This document shows, one piece after another, positions 28,448 to 38,020 of a DNA stretch of 64,000 nucleotides. The notes under the pieces are model-generated. The model searched no databases, was not told the origin of the DNA, and saw only the letters and a list, made by a program, of their open reading frames with translations. The stretch comes from Xanthobacteraceae bacterium (GTDB lineage Bacteria > Pseudomonadota > Alphaproteobacteria > Rhizobiales > Xanthobacteraceae). The DNA lies in NCBI GenBank assembly GCA_019454205.1, contig CP075369.1, positions 1,612,001-1,676,000 on the forward strand. Direction: 5' to 3'. A program made the position numbers and the translations under genes. Position 1 is the first letter of the stretch; every line of letters begins with the position of its first letter.

Positions 28448-29725
28448 TTAGCGCCCGGTCAGAAGTTCCAGTAGCGAGGAGCGATAGTTGATGCCCACCC
28501 TCACCGTGCTTGCTGTCAGGCTGTCGTCGAACGAAGTGGCCGCGAAGAAGTCGGAGCGCGTACCGAAGTCGGTGTAGAGATATTCGAGCTTGGCAGTCCA
28601 GCGCGGCGCGAACGCATATTCGATACCCACACCGCCGGTCCAGCCGAGGTAATAGCGATCATAGATCGACACCAGACCGGGCGCTGCAACGGAGTCCGCA
28701 TGCGCCCAGGCGAGACCGCCCGTCGCGTACAGCATCCAGCGGTCGGACGTGACGCCGAGGCGCGCACGCACCGTGCCCATCGCATCGACGTCGATGCTCG
28801 AAAGCGCGTCGTTGACTTTCAGCGAACCCCACGAAGTGTCGGACTCGATACCGGCAATCATGTTCGGCGAAATCCGCCAGTTGTAGCCCGCCTGGAAACC
28901 GGCGATGCCGCCGTCGGGATCGAGGCTGGTGCTCGCCGCGCCGCGGACGGAGTCGAACGAGCCGGTGCCGTATCCGACATGCACGCCGATATACGAACCG
29001 CTCCAGCCATCCACGCGAACCGGCGCCTTCACCGGAAATGCCGCGGCCGGCACGTAGGCATCCGCAAAGCGGTAGTTCAGGCCGACGCGCACCGTGCTCA
29101 GCGTGAGGTCGGAATTGGCTGCGTTGGCGGCAAGTGTGGAATTGCCGCCGTCCAGATCCGCGAACAGGTACTCGATCTTCGCCGACCAGTTGCGGTTGAG
29201 CGCATACTCGACGCCCGCGCCGACGGCATAGCCGATCTGCGCGCGGTCGAAGTTCATGATCGCGGGGTTAAGCGCAAAGGTGCTGGTCGCCCAAGCAACA
29301 CCGGCGGTGCCGTAGATCAGCCATGGACCGCTCGCATAGCCGAGACGGGTCCGCGCAGTACCGAAGAAATTGGTGTCCACCGCACCACCCAGAAATCCGG
29401 GAACGGGTCCGGTAGCGGAAAGATCGACCCACGAAAAATCGACTTCGTAACCGAGCACCCAGTTCGGCGCGATGTGGCGGTTGTAACCGAACTGCACGCC
29501 GAAGATTCCGCTCGAAGGCGTGAAGGTCGCGGCCGCGCCGAATGTCGCGATGTCATTGTCGGCCCAGACGTAACCGCCGTGAACGCCGGCATAGACGCCA
29601 TTCCAGCTAAACGCCGCGGGAGCCTTGGTATAAACCGGCCCCTTGATGGGCACGTCGGCCGCGAAAGCAGCCGTTCCAAAAAGAAATGAACCGGCGAAAG
29701 CCAGCAAAAACTTATTCGATTTCAC
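28448..29725 (-). CDS. Outer-membrane beta-barrel protein, internally duplicated, paralogue of the neighbour
   Basis: A 425-residue secreted protein with signal peptide 1-22 (AAFAAD), then the conserved GPVYTKAP segment found also in the neighbour. Copy 1 (about 35-228) starts FSWNGVYAGVHGGYVW; copy 2 (about 240-425) starts DGWSGSYIGVHVGYGTG. Each copy contains the GYNxxIxPNxxxGxE strand pair and ends in VRVGxNYR. It is the same size as the gene at 26903. Omp25-like proteins are abundant structural barrels in rhizobial outer membranes; the doubled form may be one large barrel or two linked small ones. Confidence 0.88.
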   Translation of the reverse strand: MKSNKFLLAFAGSFLFGTAAFAADVPIKGPVYTKAPAAFSWNGVYAGVHGGYVWADNDIATFGAAATFTPSSGIFGVQFGYNRHIAPNWVLGYEVDFSWVDLSATGPVPGFLGGAVDTNFFGTARTRLGYASGPWLIYGTAGVAWATSTFALNPAIMNFDRAQIGYAVGAGVEYALNRNWSAKIEYLFADLDGGNSTLAANAANSDLTLSTVRVGLNYRFADAYVPAAAFPVKAPVRVDGWSGSYIGVHVGYGTGSFDSVRGAASTSLDPDGGIAGFQAGYNWRISPNMIAGIESDTSWGSLKVNDALSSIDVDAMGTVRARLGVTSDRWMLYATGGLAWAHADSVAAPGLVSIYDRYYLGWTGGVGIEYAFAPRWTAKLEYLYTDFGTRSDFFAATSFDDSLTASTVRVGINYRSSLLELLTGR

Positions 29726-29877
29726 GTCTGAACGCCCCGGAGCCTTGTTTTTTCTTATTGGGCGGCAGGATCACCACACGGTCAATAGGATCGCGGACAA
29801 ACGGGCGGACTTCCCCGCTATGTTGCCTTTTCGACACAGGGCGCCTTGTGAGGCAGGCCTATACCCCTGAAATGAAG

Positions 29878-29912
29878 AAGGGGCCGGCGCTTCTGACGTC
29901 GCCGGTCCCCTT
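29878..29912 (-). terminator. Possible terminator of the Sel1-type gene
   Basis: The hairpin AAGGGGCCGGCG / CGCCGGTCCCCTT has one bulged base, about 55 bases past the stop of the minus-strand gene at 29966-30229. The T-run is weak (TTCTTCATTTC). The rest of 29726-29965 holds the promoter region of the outer-membrane gene and no visible gene. Confidence 0.5.
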
Positions 29913-29965
29913 CCACGAACAGCCCCCGCCCCAAAACCCCAACGGAAGCCGCTATGTGATTTCGC

Positions 29966-30229
29966 TTAGTGCGTGGTCATCCACTCGCGGGCGGCGCGCT
30001 GTGCACTCGCGATCTCGTCCGCGCTCATTTCCGCGGCGATCTCCTGCCGGCACTGCACGGCGTCGCGGTTGCCGCGCGCTGCGGCGAGGTTGAACCACTT
30101 GTGGGCCGACACGCGATCCGCCTCGACATCGCTGCCATAGGCGTAGGCCAGACCCAGTTGATAGAAGATGTCCCCGGCCAAATTCGCCTGACCGATCGCT
30201 GCGCATTCGAGTTCGAGCAGCCGCGCCAT
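29966..30229 (-). CDS. Small Sel1-repeat-like protein
   Basis: An 87-residue cytoplasmic protein carrying a single Sel1/TPR-like unit: GDIFYQLGLAYAYGSDVEADRVSAHKWFNLAAARGNRDAV is present as consecutive helices, ending in an amphipathic helix with IASAQRAAREW. Such short Sel1 proteins are common in rhizobia and probably mediate protein contacts. The ATG at 30229 is the first Met before the repeat. No partner gene is evident next to it. Confidence 0.8.
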   Translation of the reverse strand: MARLLELECAAIGQANLAGDIFYQLGLAYAYGSDVEADRVSAHKWFNLAAARGNRDAVQCRQEIAAEMSADEIASAQRAAREWMTTH

Positions 30230-30629
30230 GTCCCGTCTCCATCCTTCACTCGCGGCTTGCTATGCCGCTTCCCCTGTACGGACACCCCGTCCGTGATGGG
30301 GAGAGCATGGCGCGAAGATTTGAATCGCATCCTAAGTATCAGGCTCAACGAAATCTGAATGAAATCAGCCCGTTGCGGGGGTATCGGGAATCGTTAAGCA
30401 AGCAAATTGCGGAAATGCTTGCGCCTCGAACAACCCGGCAAGGTTCCGGAAAGCATGCCGGTTGCGATTCCGCTCACCAAAGAACTGCCTGTCACGGAGC
30501 GCAACAGAAGGTGATCGCATCGCGCGCAGCGTTATGCGGGGGAAACGGTTGTCGCCACAGAACTGTCACATGGGATTTTATCTAAGAGTCCCGTATCCAC
30601 CCTCCGATTTGAGAGAGAACCCAGCGACC
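30230..30629. other. Intergenic region without a recognised gene
   Basis: About 400 bases between the divergent Sel1-type gene and a DUF2147 gene. It must carry both promoters. A weak open frame on the plus strand (from ATG 30307) has no recognisable features. The 3' half has lower GC and resembles an ordinary leader. Confidence 0.35.
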
Positions 30630-31046
30630 ATGAAAATCGCCCGCCTCGCTTTTGCCGTTGCGCTCTGCGCGCTCGTCTTTCCCGCCGCAGCGCAGGATGC
30701 CACCAACGCCACCGGCGTTTGGCAGAGCGAAAGCGGCATCACCCGCGTCCGCGTCAGCCAGTGTGGCAACGCGCTCTGCGGCGTGGTCGTGTGGCAGAAA
30801 AATCCGGGCAAGGACGTCCACAATCCGGATCCCGCGAAGCGCGATCGTCCGATTGTCGGCCTGCAACTCGTCTCCGGCATGAAGCAGACCGCTCCGGACG
30901 AATGGACCGGCTCGATCTACAACTACGAAGACGGCAAGACCTATTCCGGCAAGGTGAAGCTGGCAGGCGCGGCTTCTCTCCAGATCGGCGGCTGCGTGAT
31001 GGGAGGCATCATCTGCCAGACGCGTACATGGCGGAAGGTCCAGTAA
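30630..31046 (+). CDS. DUF2147 secreted protein
   Basis: A 138-residue protein with signal peptide 1-22 (AAAQD). The mature part is a DUF2147 domain: GVWQSESGITRVRVSQCGNALCGVVVW, then DEWTGSIYNYEDGKTYSGKVKL and GCVMGGIICQTRTWRK. It is a lipocalin-like small beta-barrel with conserved Cys pairs in the first and last strands. The start was set at ATG 30630, where the signal peptide begins. It is the first of two tandem DUF2147 genes and has its own terminator, so the two are separate transcripts. The function of the family is not established. Confidence 0.9.
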   Translation: MKIARLAFAVALCALVFPAAAQDATNATGVWQSESGITRVRVSQCGNALCGVVVWQKNPGKDVHNPDPAKRDRPIVGLQLVSGMKQTAPDEWTGSIYNYEDGKTYSGKVKLAGAASLQIGGCVMGGIICQTRTWRKVQ

Positions 31047-31078
31047 GCGCTGACGTTACGTCAACCTCATTGTTTTTT

Positions 31079-31102
31079 GCGGGGCCTCACGGCCCCGCTT
31101 TT
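31079..31102 (+). terminator. Rho-independent terminator after the first DUF2147 gene
   Basis: GCGGGGCC-TCAC-GGCCCCGC, an 8-base perfect stem followed by TTTT, 32 bases after the stop. Confidence 0.9.
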
Positions 31103-31160
31103 GTTTGCGCGCCCCCCTGATTACGATGGCCGCCAACTACAAAAACCCAGAGAGGAAACG

Positions 31161-31568
31161 ATGAAACTGAAACTCGCCCTCGCCGCATTGGCTTTCGCCG
31201 CTGCTTTCGCAAATCCTGCCGCCGCACAGGAAGTGAACGGCACCTGGCTAACGCAATCCGGTGAAACCCGCGTGCGCATCGCGCCCTGCGGCGCGAACAT
31301 TTGCGGCACCATCGTCTGGACCAAGAACACCGGCGCGAAGGACGAGCACAATCCCAACGCCAACCTGAAGGGCCGCAACCTCGTCGGCATCAACATGATC
31401 ACCATGAAGCCTGCCGGCGACAAGAAATGGTCCGGCACCCTCTACAACCCGCAGGACGGCAAAACCTATTCCGGCACGCTGACGCAGAGCGGTCCGAACG
31501 CGTTGTCCCTATCCGGTTGCGTCGCGGGCATCTTCTGCCGCTCGCAAACCTGGTCGCGCGTGAACTGA
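31161..31568 (+). CDS. DUF2147 secreted protein, second copy
   Basis: A 135-residue paralogue of the previous gene. The signal peptide is 1-22 (NPAAAQE). The domain reads NGTWLTQSGETRVRIAPCGANICGTIVW, KKWSGTLYNPQDGKTYSGTL and GCVAGIFCRSQTWSR. A GAGAGGAAACG ribosome site sits before the ATG. Its stop overlaps the start of the next small gene by one base (TGATG), so those two are translationally coupled. Confidence 0.91.
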   Translation: MKLKLALAALAFAAAFANPAAAQEVNGTWLTQSGETRVRIAPCGANICGTIVWTKNTGAKDEHNPNANLKGRNLVGINMITMKPAGDKKWSGTLYNPQDGKTYSGTLTQSGPNALSLSGCVAGIFCRSQTWSRVN

Positions 31569-31885
31569 TGAAATCCGTACTTGTGAAGCAGGCCCTGGCG
31601 ATCGCGCTGGGGCTTGCCGCTCTCTGCTCTCCTGCGTTCGCCTGCGACAAGCAGGTGTCCGCCGAGCGCATCTCGAAGGTGGTCGCGACCGGCAACATGC
31701 AGCGCCCGACGCGCATCTCTGAAGGCTTCGCTGTGGAAGTCACCGAGAAATTCTGGGCAGGCGCGGACGACAAGCAGAAGCAGGAAATCGTCGCGGACGT
31801 TTCCTGCACGGTCGGCACCGATACGGTGAGCTTCACGCGCGACCGCAGCGTGCTGCAAACCTACCGCAACGGAAAGCCGCTGTAG
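31568..31885 (+). CDS. Small secreted hypothetical protein
   Basis: A 105-residue protein with a signal peptide (ALGLAALCSPAFA, cleavage near residue 25) and two cysteines in the mature part (one at its start, one in ADVSCTVG) that could form a disulfide. The sequence VEVTEKFWAGADDKQKQEIVADVSC suggests a compact alpha/beta fold. The ATG overlaps the stop of the DUF2147 gene, which implies a shared periplasmic role. No family recognised. Confidence 0.75.
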   Translation: MKSVLVKQALAIALGLAALCSPAFACDKQVSAERISKVVATGNMQRPTRISEGFAVEVTEKFWAGADDKQKQEIVADVSCTVGTDTVSFTRDRSVLQTYRNGKPL

Positions 31886-31889
31886 CGCC

Positions 31890-32651
31890 TCAGCGTTTCA
31901 TTCCCTGACGGAACAGAAGATCGAACGCGGCCTTGTCCTTGGTCGCGTCGATCACCGTCTCCGGGTCCGGCTTGATCGCCATGCCGCGCTGGACGGCGGG
32001 CCGCGCCATTACGCGCTCAAGCCACGCCTTCACATTTGGAAACTCGTTCGGGTCCTGACCCTGCCGCTCCCACGGCCGGGTCCAGCCGACGCAAGCCATG
32101 TCGGCAATCGAATACTGGCCGCAGAGAAACTTTCTGCCTTCCAGCCGCCTCTCCATCACGCCGTAGAGACGGCGCACTTCGCCGGTGTAGCGGTCGATTG
32201 CGTAAGGCACTTTCTCCGGCGCATAGAGCCGGAAGTGATGCGCCTGCCCCGCCATCGGGCCTAAACCCGCCATCTGCCAGAACAGCCACTCCTCAACTTC
32301 CACCCGCTTGCGCTCCTCCTGCGGATAGAACTTGCCGGTCTTGCGTCCGAGATATTGCAGGATCGCGCCGGACTCGAACACGGAGATCGGTTTACCGCCG
32401 GGACCGTTCGGATCGACGATGGCGGGCATGCGGTTGTTCGGTGCGATCTTGAGAAACTCCGGCTTGAACTGATCGCCCTTCCCGATGTTCACGAACTTGA
32501 CCTCATACGGAAGGCCGCATTCCTCCAGCATGATTGAAATCTTCCAGCCGTTCGGCGTTGCCCAATAATACAGCTCGATAGGCTTCTGCCTTGCGGCGGG
32601 CTTGCGCTTGGCGGAGCGGACCGGGGTTTTCTTCTTACGGGAGCGCTTCAT
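31890..32651 (-). CDS. Glutathione S-transferase-like disulfide oxidoreductase (YfcG/Ure2-like) with basic N-terminal extension
   Basis: A 253-residue protein. After a Lys/Arg-rich 23-residue leader comes the thioredoxin fold: ELYYWATPNGWKISIMLEECGL, then KGDQFKPEFLKIAPNNRMPAIVD and SVFESGAILQYLGRKTGKF. The C-terminal helical domain has EEWLFWQMAGLGPMAGQAHHF and SIADMACVGWTRPWERQG. This follows E. coli YfcG closely, including TPNG and the HHF segment. The basic leader is absent from YfcG. The start is the ATG at 32651; an upstream in-frame start would only add non-conserved residues. It converges on the small secreted-protein gene with a 4-base gap. Confidence 0.88.
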   Translation of the reverse strand: MKRSRKKKTPVRSAKRKPAARQKPIELYYWATPNGWKISIMLEECGLPYEVKFVNIGKGDQFKPEFLKIAPNNRMPAIVDPNGPGGKPISVFESGAILQYLGRKTGKFYPQEERKRVEVEEWLFWQMAGLGPMAGQAHHFRLYAPEKVPYAIDRYTGEVRRLYGVMERRLEGRKFLCGQYSIADMACVGWTRPWERQGQDPNEFPNVKAWLERVMARPAVQRGMAIKPDPETVIDATKDKAAFDLLFRQGMKR

Positions 32652-32799
32652 GGTGGCATTCCTGAAAAATTGTTCACTTACCTGACACCGCCGCATTGCA
32701 CCCGGCAAGCGCGCGAAGCGCAACGCTGTTTCCCGCTACTCGCGCAACGGAAAACGGGTATATGCTTCACGCGCGTTCTAATTGCCGAGGAGGAACCTC

Positions 32800-33084
32800 A
32801 TGCTGAAGAAGATCATCGCCGCTGCCATCGCCACGGCGTTCATGGCATCGGTCTCGTTGCCGAGCGCGACCATCGCGCAGACGACCACCACGACCAAGGA
32901 CGACACCAAGACAAAAAAGACGAAGACGACGAAGAAGAAAGAGCCGTCTGAAAAACAGAAGGCTGCGCGGAAGAAGTTTTCGGATTGCGCCAAGTCCTGG
33001 GGCGATCACAAGAAGACGACCGGCGAAAAAGGCCGCAAGGCGTATAACGCCTACATGAAGACCTGCTTGAAGAAGAACACCTGA
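32800..33084 (+). CDS. Small secreted Lys/Thr-rich protein, PsiF-like tail
   Basis: A 94-residue protein with signal peptide 1-26 and a low-complexity Thr/Lys segment (TTTTTKDDTKTKKTKTTKKK). The C-terminus, KQKAARKKFSDCAKSW...KGRKAYNAYMKTCLKK, resembles the repeat of PsiF phosphate-starvation proteins with its two conserved Cys. A strong GAGGAGGAA ribosome site lies before the ATG. A terminator follows 20 bases after the stop. Confidence 0.75.
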   Translation: MLKKIIAAAIATAFMASVSLPSATIAQTTTTTKDDTKTKKTKTTKKKEPSEKQKAARKKFSDCAKSWGDHKKTTGEKGRKAYNAYMKTCLKKNT

Positions 33085-33104
33085 GTCTTATCCGCTCGCA
33101 AAAG

Positions 33105-33139
33105 CATCCGGCCTGCGCAAGCTGCCGGATGATTTTTTA
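33105..33139 (+). terminator. Rho-independent terminator
   Basis: The stem CATCCGGC / GCCGGATG is followed by TTTTTT, just after the PsiF-like gene and just before the stop of the minus-strand gene at 33148. Confidence 0.92.
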
Positions 33140-33147
33140 TTGTGTTC

Positions 33148-33387
33148 TCAGTTCTTCCTTTTCCCGCAAACCGGTTGCCAGCGGCCGCAGTAGCGGGTTG
33201 CATCGCGTTCGGAGAACCCCGCCTTCTGCGAACACGCAATGCAAGCATCCAGCGTCGGGCGCAGCGAACAAGGGCGGCACGCTTCGGTGGCAACCTGAAA
33301 CGATTGCTGAAAATTGATTTCTGCCGGTGCGGGATTGGAAAAGGCGAAAAGAGAAACGATAAAAAACGAACTGAGAATAATCCTCAT
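33148..33387 (-). CDS. Small secreted cysteine-rich protein
   Basis: A 79-residue protein: signal peptide MRIILSSFFIVSLFAFSNPAPA, then a mature part with six cysteines (EACRPCSLRPTLDACIAC and TRYCGRWQPVCGK). Paired cysteines suggest disulfides in the periplasm. A GAGGAT sequence precedes the ATG. It begins 14 bases after the stop of the glutathione-transferase-like gene and is probably co-transcribed with it. No named family recognised. Confidence 0.72.
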   Translation of the reverse strand: MRIILSSFFIVSLFAFSNPAPAEINFQQSFQVATEACRPCSLRPTLDACIACSQKAGFSERDATRYCGRWQPVCGKRKN

Positions 33388-33400
33388 GGAAAAATCCTCG

Positions 33401-34027
33401 TTAGTTTCGTGAAGTAGAAGGAATGACATCCACTGGCTTGCCGTAACCGGGAAGCGCTTCGACGCGGCCTTTCCATGCCGAGATGCCCGGATATTTCGAA
33501 AGATCGAACCCGCCGTCCGCGGCATAGAAGATGCCGGAATACACCGAGATGTCGGCAATCGTGGGCTTGCCGAGCGCAAGCCATTGTCTGTCCTTGATAT
33601 AGCTTTCCAGCGCCGCCAAGCCCGCCTCGCCCTCCTGCTTGAAGGCTTCGACCACCGCAGGTTCGCCTTTGCGGAATCCGAGCGCGTAAGCCCGCGACCG
33701 GAACAGGCCGGGACATAGCCGGTCGAAATCCCAGAACATCCATTCATTGATGTGTGCGCGTTCGAGCGCGGTCTTGCCGCCGAACTTGCCGGTCTTCTCC
33801 GCCAGATATTCGAGGATCGCGCTGGATTGAATGATCGTGTCGCTGCCGTCCTGAATGCACGGCACCTGGCCGAAGCGGCTTTTTGCCTTGTACGCCGGGT
33901 TCTGCCCTCCGCCGTTCGGCAGATCGACGATCTCGAAAGCGAACGGCTCCTGCATCAGCGCGAGTGCAAGGCCGACACGATAGGTCGGAGCTGAACGCGG
34001 ATGGCCGTAGAATGTGAGCTTCGGCAT
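33401..34027 (-). CDS. Glutathione S-transferase family protein
   Basis: A 208-residue protein. The thioredoxin-fold half is LTFYGHPRSAPTYRVGLALAL...FGQVPCIQDGSDTIIQSSAILEYLAEKTGKF, with the cis-Pro and the QSSAI glutathione-binding turn visible. The helical half is INEWMFWDFDRLCPGLFRSRAYALGF...KPTIADISVYSGIFYA. It is a different subclass from the YfcG-like gene nearby. Substrate unknown. Likely co-transcribed with the downstream cysteine-rich secreted protein. Confidence 0.9.
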   Translation of the reverse strand: MPKLTFYGHPRSAPTYRVGLALALMQEPFAFEIVDLPNGGGQNPAYKAKSRFGQVPCIQDGSDTIIQSSAILEYLAEKTGKFGGKTALERAHINEWMFWDFDRLCPGLFRSRAYALGFRKGEPAVVEAFKQEGEAGLAALESYIKDRQWLALGKPTIADISVYSGIFYAADGGFDLSKYPGISAWKGRVEALPGYGKPVDVIPSTSRN

Positions 34028-34113
34028 TGGCGTATCAATTCCTCATAAAGATTTTTATTTTTTGGATCGCACAGAACAAAAAATTATCTGATGTGGACCG
34101 CTTGTCGAGTCCT

Positions 34114-35325
34114 TCAGCCTTGTACCTTGCGCGCTGCGAAAGCATCCGCCACAGCAAGCAAGGCTCCAATCGCGTAAGCCGCCGCGGCGAATAGCGGAAT
34201 CGCCGCGTTACCAGTCCAGTCACCGACCGCCCCGCCCCCGATAGGACCGATCATTTGCCCGATTGCCAGTAACGCCGAAGCGATGCTGAAAGCGCGCGGA
34301 TAGGTGATGGCGTTGGTGCGGTCGCGAACATAAGCGACCACGATGGTCGGCGTTGCGGCAAGTCCGAAGCCAACCAGCAGCGCGCCCGCGAGCGCGGCAG
34401 TGGAAGAATTTCCCGATGCCACCAGCGAACCGGCCGCGCCGAACACAAGCGCTGCCACCAGCGCTAGCCGTTTCACCCGCTCCGAACTCAGCAAAGCGAT
34501 GGTCGCGAACGACCCGATCATGGATGCAGTGCCAAGCACGGTCCATGTTGCGCCCGTGGTGAACGCGGACGCGCCGATTGCGCTCAGCCGCACGCCCGCG
34601 AAGGTCGAGTATGCGAGATAACCGATGCCGAAAAAGAAATAGGCAAGCGTGAGAAACAACCAGCGCGGAGAAAGCATTCTTTCCGGCGTGGCCGCGGCGT
34701 TCTCTCCCGGCAAAACCACGCCACCTTTTTCATGGCGCATGTGCGCGGGGGGAAACGCAAATGCCACCGCAAACGCCACCACCGCCGCGAACAGGAACGA
34801 AACGCGCCAGCCAATGCTGGTTTCGAGCAGATAGCCCACGCACAAGCCGCTGCCCACGATGGCAACATTCATGCCGCCCCAGACCAATGCACTGACGAGC
34901 GGGCGCTGCGTCGCGCTCACCGCTTCATAGACGATGACAAATGTCGCAAGAATCCCGACGCCCGCACCGATGCCGGTGGCAAGCCGGCCCGCGGCGAGAA
35001 CGTAGAAGCCCGAAAGGTTGACCGGTGCGAACGCGCAGGCCAGCGCGCCTGCAACGATCAGGAGATGCGCATTGCGCGACATCCTCCATGCCGCCATGCG
35101 CTTGCCGAGCGAGGGACCGATCAGCGTGCCGATCAGGTAGCCAGCCAGATGAATGGCGTTGAGGCTGCCGCTGGCGAGGTAATCGAGACCGAGGTCGCGC
35201 CGGAGCGAAGGCAGCATCACGCCATAGGTGAAGCGTGCAATGCCGACATTGAGCGCAATGCCGACCGCCGCCCACAAAATCAACAAGTAGGGAAACGGCG
35301 TGCCGGTTTTGATCTTGTCGTTCAG
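34114..35325 (-). CDS. MFS transporter, YbfB/YjiJ-like
   Basis: A secondary transporter of about 400 residues with 12 predicted helices. It starts with [35 protein letters not shown], the YbfB/YjiJ hallmark, and contains [13 protein letters not shown] and [13 protein letters not shown]. The start is uncertain. No ATG lies before the first helix; the CTG at 35325 overlaps the gatB stop, and TTG codons a few residues later are alternatives. It is therefore translationally coupled to gatB. Substrate unknown. Confidence 0.85.
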   Translation of the reverse strand: MNDKIKTGTPFPYLLILWAAVGIALNVGIARFTYGVMLPSLRRDLGLDYLASGSLNAIHLAGYLIGTLIGPSLGKRMAAWRMSRNAHLLIVAGALACAFAPVNLSGFYVLAAGRLATGIGAGVGILATFVIVYEAVSATQRPLVSALVWGGMNVAIVGSGLCVGYLLETSIGWRVSFLFAAVVAFAVAFAFPPAHMRHEKGGVVLPGENAAATPERMLSPRWLFLTLAYFFFGIGYLAYSTFAGVRLSAIGASAFTTGATWTVLGTASMIGSFATIALLSSERVKRLALVAALVFGAAGSLVASGNSSTAALAGALLVGFGLAATPTIVVAYVRDRTNAITYPRAFSIASALLAIGQMIGPIGGGAVGDWTGNAAIPLFAAAAYAIGALLAVADAFAARKVQG

Positions 35326-36791
35326 ATGCCGAGCTTCTTCTTGAGAATGTCGTTTACGGCCTGCGGATTCGCCTTGCCGCCGGACGCCTTGATCACCTGA
35401 CCGACGAACCAACCGAGCATGGTGGGCTTCGCCTTCACCTGCTCTACCTTGTCCGGGTTCTTGGCGATGATGTCGTCGACGACCTTCTCGATAGCGCCTG
35501 TGTCGGTGACCTGCTTCATGCCGCGCTTCTCGACCACTTCGCGCGGATCGCCGCCCTCCTCCCAGACGATCTCAAAGAGGTCTTTCGCAATCTTGCCGGA
35601 GATGGTGCCGTCCGCAATCAGGTCGACGATGGCGCCGAGCTGCGCAGCCGAGATCGGACTTTCCTCGATGGTCTTGCCTTCCTTGTTCAGGCGGCCGAAG
35701 AACTCGTTGATCGTGAAGTTCGCCGCCGCTTTCGGGTCGCGGCCCTTCGCGACTTCTTCGAAGAACGCCGCCGTCTCGCGCTCCGCAATCAGCACGCCGG
35801 CATCGTAGGGCGAAAGACCGAAGTCTTTCACGAAGCGCGCTTTCTTTTCGTCAGGCAATTCCGGCAGACCGGATTTCAGCTTTTCGACGAAGGCATCGTC
35901 GAACTCGAGCGGCAGCAAATCCGGATCAGGGAAATAACGATAGTCGTGCGCTTCTTCCTTGGAGCGCATCGAGCGCGTCTCGCCCTTGGCGTTGTCGAAC
36001 AATCGCGTTTCCTGGTCGATCTTGCCACCGTCCTCCAGAATATCGATCTGGCGGCGCGCCTCGTATTCGATGGCCTGTCCGATGAAGCGGATCGAGTTCA
36101 CGTTCTTGATCTCGCAGCGCGTACCGAGCGCGTCACCGGGTTTGCGCACCGAGACGTTCACGTCGGCGCGAAGATTGCCCTTCTCCATGTCGCCGTCGCA
36201 GGTGCCTAAGTAACGCAGGATCGTGCGCAGCTTGGTGACGTAGGCTTTGGCTTCGTCGGACGAACGCATGTCGGGCTTCGACACGATTTCCATCAGCGCG
36301 ACGCCGGAACGGTTCAGATCGACGTAGGACATCGACGGGTGCTGATCGTGCAGCGACTTGCCAGCATCCTGTTCGAGATGCAGCCGTTCGATGCCGACCT
36401 CGAACGACGAGCCGTCCTGCATGTCCACGGTGACGACGCCCTCGCCGACCACCGGATGCTTGAACTGGCTGATCTGATAGCCCTGCGGCAGGTCGGGATA
36501 GAAATAGTTTTTGCGGTCGAATACCGACTTCTTGTTGATCTTCGCCTTCAGTCCGAGTCCGGTCTTCACCGCCTGTTCGACGCACTTTTTGTTGATGACC
36601 GGCAGCATGCCCGGCATCGCGGCATCGACCAGCGAGACATGCGAATTCGGCTCGCCACCGAATTCGGTCGAAGCGCCGGAGAACAACTTTGCGTTCGAGG
36701 TCACCTGCGCATGGATTTCCATGCCGATGACGACTTCCCAATCGTGCCTGTCGCCCTTGAGAAGTTTGGGATTGCGGGTGGGTGCGTTCAT
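35322..36791 (-). CDS. gatB: Aspartyl/glutamyl-tRNA amidotransferase subunit B
   Basis: A 489-residue subunit that binds the mischarged tRNA and does the kinase/transamidation step of Gln-tRNA(Gln) and Asn-tRNA(Asn) formation. It carries [61 protein letters not shown] and the C-terminal YqeY-like helical tail ending in a Lys-rich helix. It is complete. The partner subunits gatA and gatC are on the same strand but 4.2 kb away (41006-42778), separated by unrelated genes. Confidence 0.97.
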   Translation of the reverse strand: MNAPTRNPKLLKGDRHDWEVVIGMEIHAQVTSNAKLFSGASTEFGGEPNSHVSLVDAAMPGMLPVINKKCVEQAVKTGLGLKAKINKKSVFDRKNYFYPDLPQGYQISQFKHPVVGEGVVTVDMQDGSSFEVGIERLHLEQDAGKSLHDQHPSMSYVDLNRSGVALMEIVSKPDMRSSDEAKAYVTKLRTILRYLGTCDGDMEKGNLRADVNVSVRKPGDALGTRCEIKNVNSIRFIGQAIEYEARRQIDILEDGGKIDQETRLFDNAKGETRSMRSKEEAHDYRYFPDPDLLPLEFDDAFVEKLKSGLPELPDEKKARFVKDFGLSPYDAGVLIAERETAAFFEEVAKGRDPKAAANFTINEFFGRLNKEGKTIEESPISAAQLGAIVDLIADGTISGKIAKDLFEIVWEEGGDPREVVEKRGMKQVTDTGAIEKVVDDIIAKNPDKVEQVKAKPTMLGWFVGQVIKASGGKANPQAVNDILKKKLGI

Positions 36792-36822
36792 GGGCGCCCT
36801 TCTACCAAATTGCCGGGACGGC

Positions 36823-37542
36823 TCAACCCAGCAGCCAGGGCAGCAAAAGCGGCACCAGAATTGCCGTCAGAATGCCGTTCAGACCCAGCGCGATCCCCGC
36901 AAACGTACCTGCCAGCGGGTTCACCTGAAACGCCCGCGCGGTGCCGATCCCGTGCGAAACAAGGCCGGCCGCGAAGCCCCTCGCCGCATAGTTCTTCAGC
37001 CGCAACAGGTTCATCAACGGCGTCACGATGATCGCGCCGGAAATGCCTGTCATGATCACCATGACGGCCGTTAATGCCGGATCGCCCTGCGTTTTCTCCG
37101 CGACACCCATCGCAATCGCCGCCGTCGCGGACTTCGGTGCGAGCGCAAGCGTGGCGAGCTTGCTCAGGCCCAGCCATTTCGCGAGCAGCACGGCGGAAGA
37201 AATGGAAACGACTGAGCCCACGATCAGCGCCACGATCATCGGCACGAACATCCGCTTCACTTCCGGCAAATGCCGGAACAGCGGCACCGCAAGCGCCACC
37301 GTCGCGGGACCAAGCAGGAAGTGAATGAACTGCGCGCCCGCAAAATAGGACGGGAACGCGGTCTTCGAAACAATCAGTACCAGTGAAATGAAAACCACCG
37401 AGATCAGCACAGGGTTTGCGAGTGGATGCCTTCCACATGCGGCAGAGATTGCGTCCGCCGCCAGGTACGCGACCAGCGTCACGGTCAGCCACAGCAGCTG
37501 ACTACCGGAAAGATAGACCCAGAGATCGACGAGGTTGATCAT
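36823..37542 (-). CDS. lrgB: LrgB/CidB-family membrane protein
   Basis: A 239-residue inner-membrane protein with about seven helices. Family motifs include [25 protein letters not shown] and [14 protein letters not shown]. LrgB-type proteins act with LrgA as a holin/antiholin-like or small-metabolite export pair. The start ATG overlaps the lrgA stop by four bases (ATGA), so the two are one operon. Confidence 0.93.
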   Translation of the reverse strand: MINLVDLWVYLSGSQLLWLTVTLVAYLAADAISAACGRHPLANPVLISVVFISLVLIVSKTAFPSYFAGAQFIHFLLGPATVALAVPLFRHLPEVKRMFVPMIVALIVGSVVSISSAVLLAKWLGLSKLATLALAPKSATAAIAMGVAEKTQGDPALTAVMVIMTGISGAIIVTPLMNLLRLKNYAARGFAAGLVSHGIGTARAFQVNPLAGTFAGIALGLNGILTAILVPLLLPWLLG

Positions 37543-37913
37543 CGCTTCCCCTCCTCTGGCGTGTCGTTTTCAATCCGCATCAACTTCGCGAGCGCTGCGA
37601 ATGTAACCGCCGTTGCCGTAAGCGAAAGCGCGATGGAAACGAGAATGATGAGCAGCAGCTTCCATCCCTCGCTGCCCAGCAGCGGCAATTGCTGAACGAC
37701 GCCAACGCCCGCCGGAATGAACAGCAGCGAAAGATGCTTCAGAATTGCATCGGCAGTTTCGTGGGTCGCTTGTGGCAGTGGCAATTTCGCAAACAGCCAG
37801 ACGAATAGCAGCGCCAGTCCGATCACTGGGCCTGGGAGTGGCGAGTCGATCGCGCGAACCAGCGCTTCGCCCGCGAGTTGCAGACAGAGCAGAACCGCGA
37901 ATGCGTGCAGCAT
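37539..37913 (-). CDS. lrgA: LrgA/CidA-family holin-like protein
   Basis: A 124-residue protein with four helices: LLCLQLAGEALVRAIDSPLPGPVIGLALLF, then HLSLLFIPAGVGVVQQ and LLLIILVSIALSLTATAVTF. The PLPGPVIG and FIPAGVGV motifs are diagnostic. The start is the ATG at 37913, where the first helix begins; the frame is open upstream but has no family similarity. First gene of the lrgAB operon. Confidence 0.92.
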   Translation of the reverse strand: MLHAFAVLLCLQLAGEALVRAIDSPLPGPVIGLALLFVWLFAKLPLPQATHETADAILKHLSLLFIPAGVGVVQQLPLLGSEGWKLLLIILVSIALSLTATAVTFAALAKLMRIENDTPEEGKR

Positions 37914-38020
37914 CGAATCATCTCCAGCGATGGAGCATTTTCGCGCGAAACCGCTGGTAAATGGAACTTTATGCCTCTCTTCGCGTTGTTCCCCTGTTAC
38001 CGCTACGAGAGGAGGAACCC

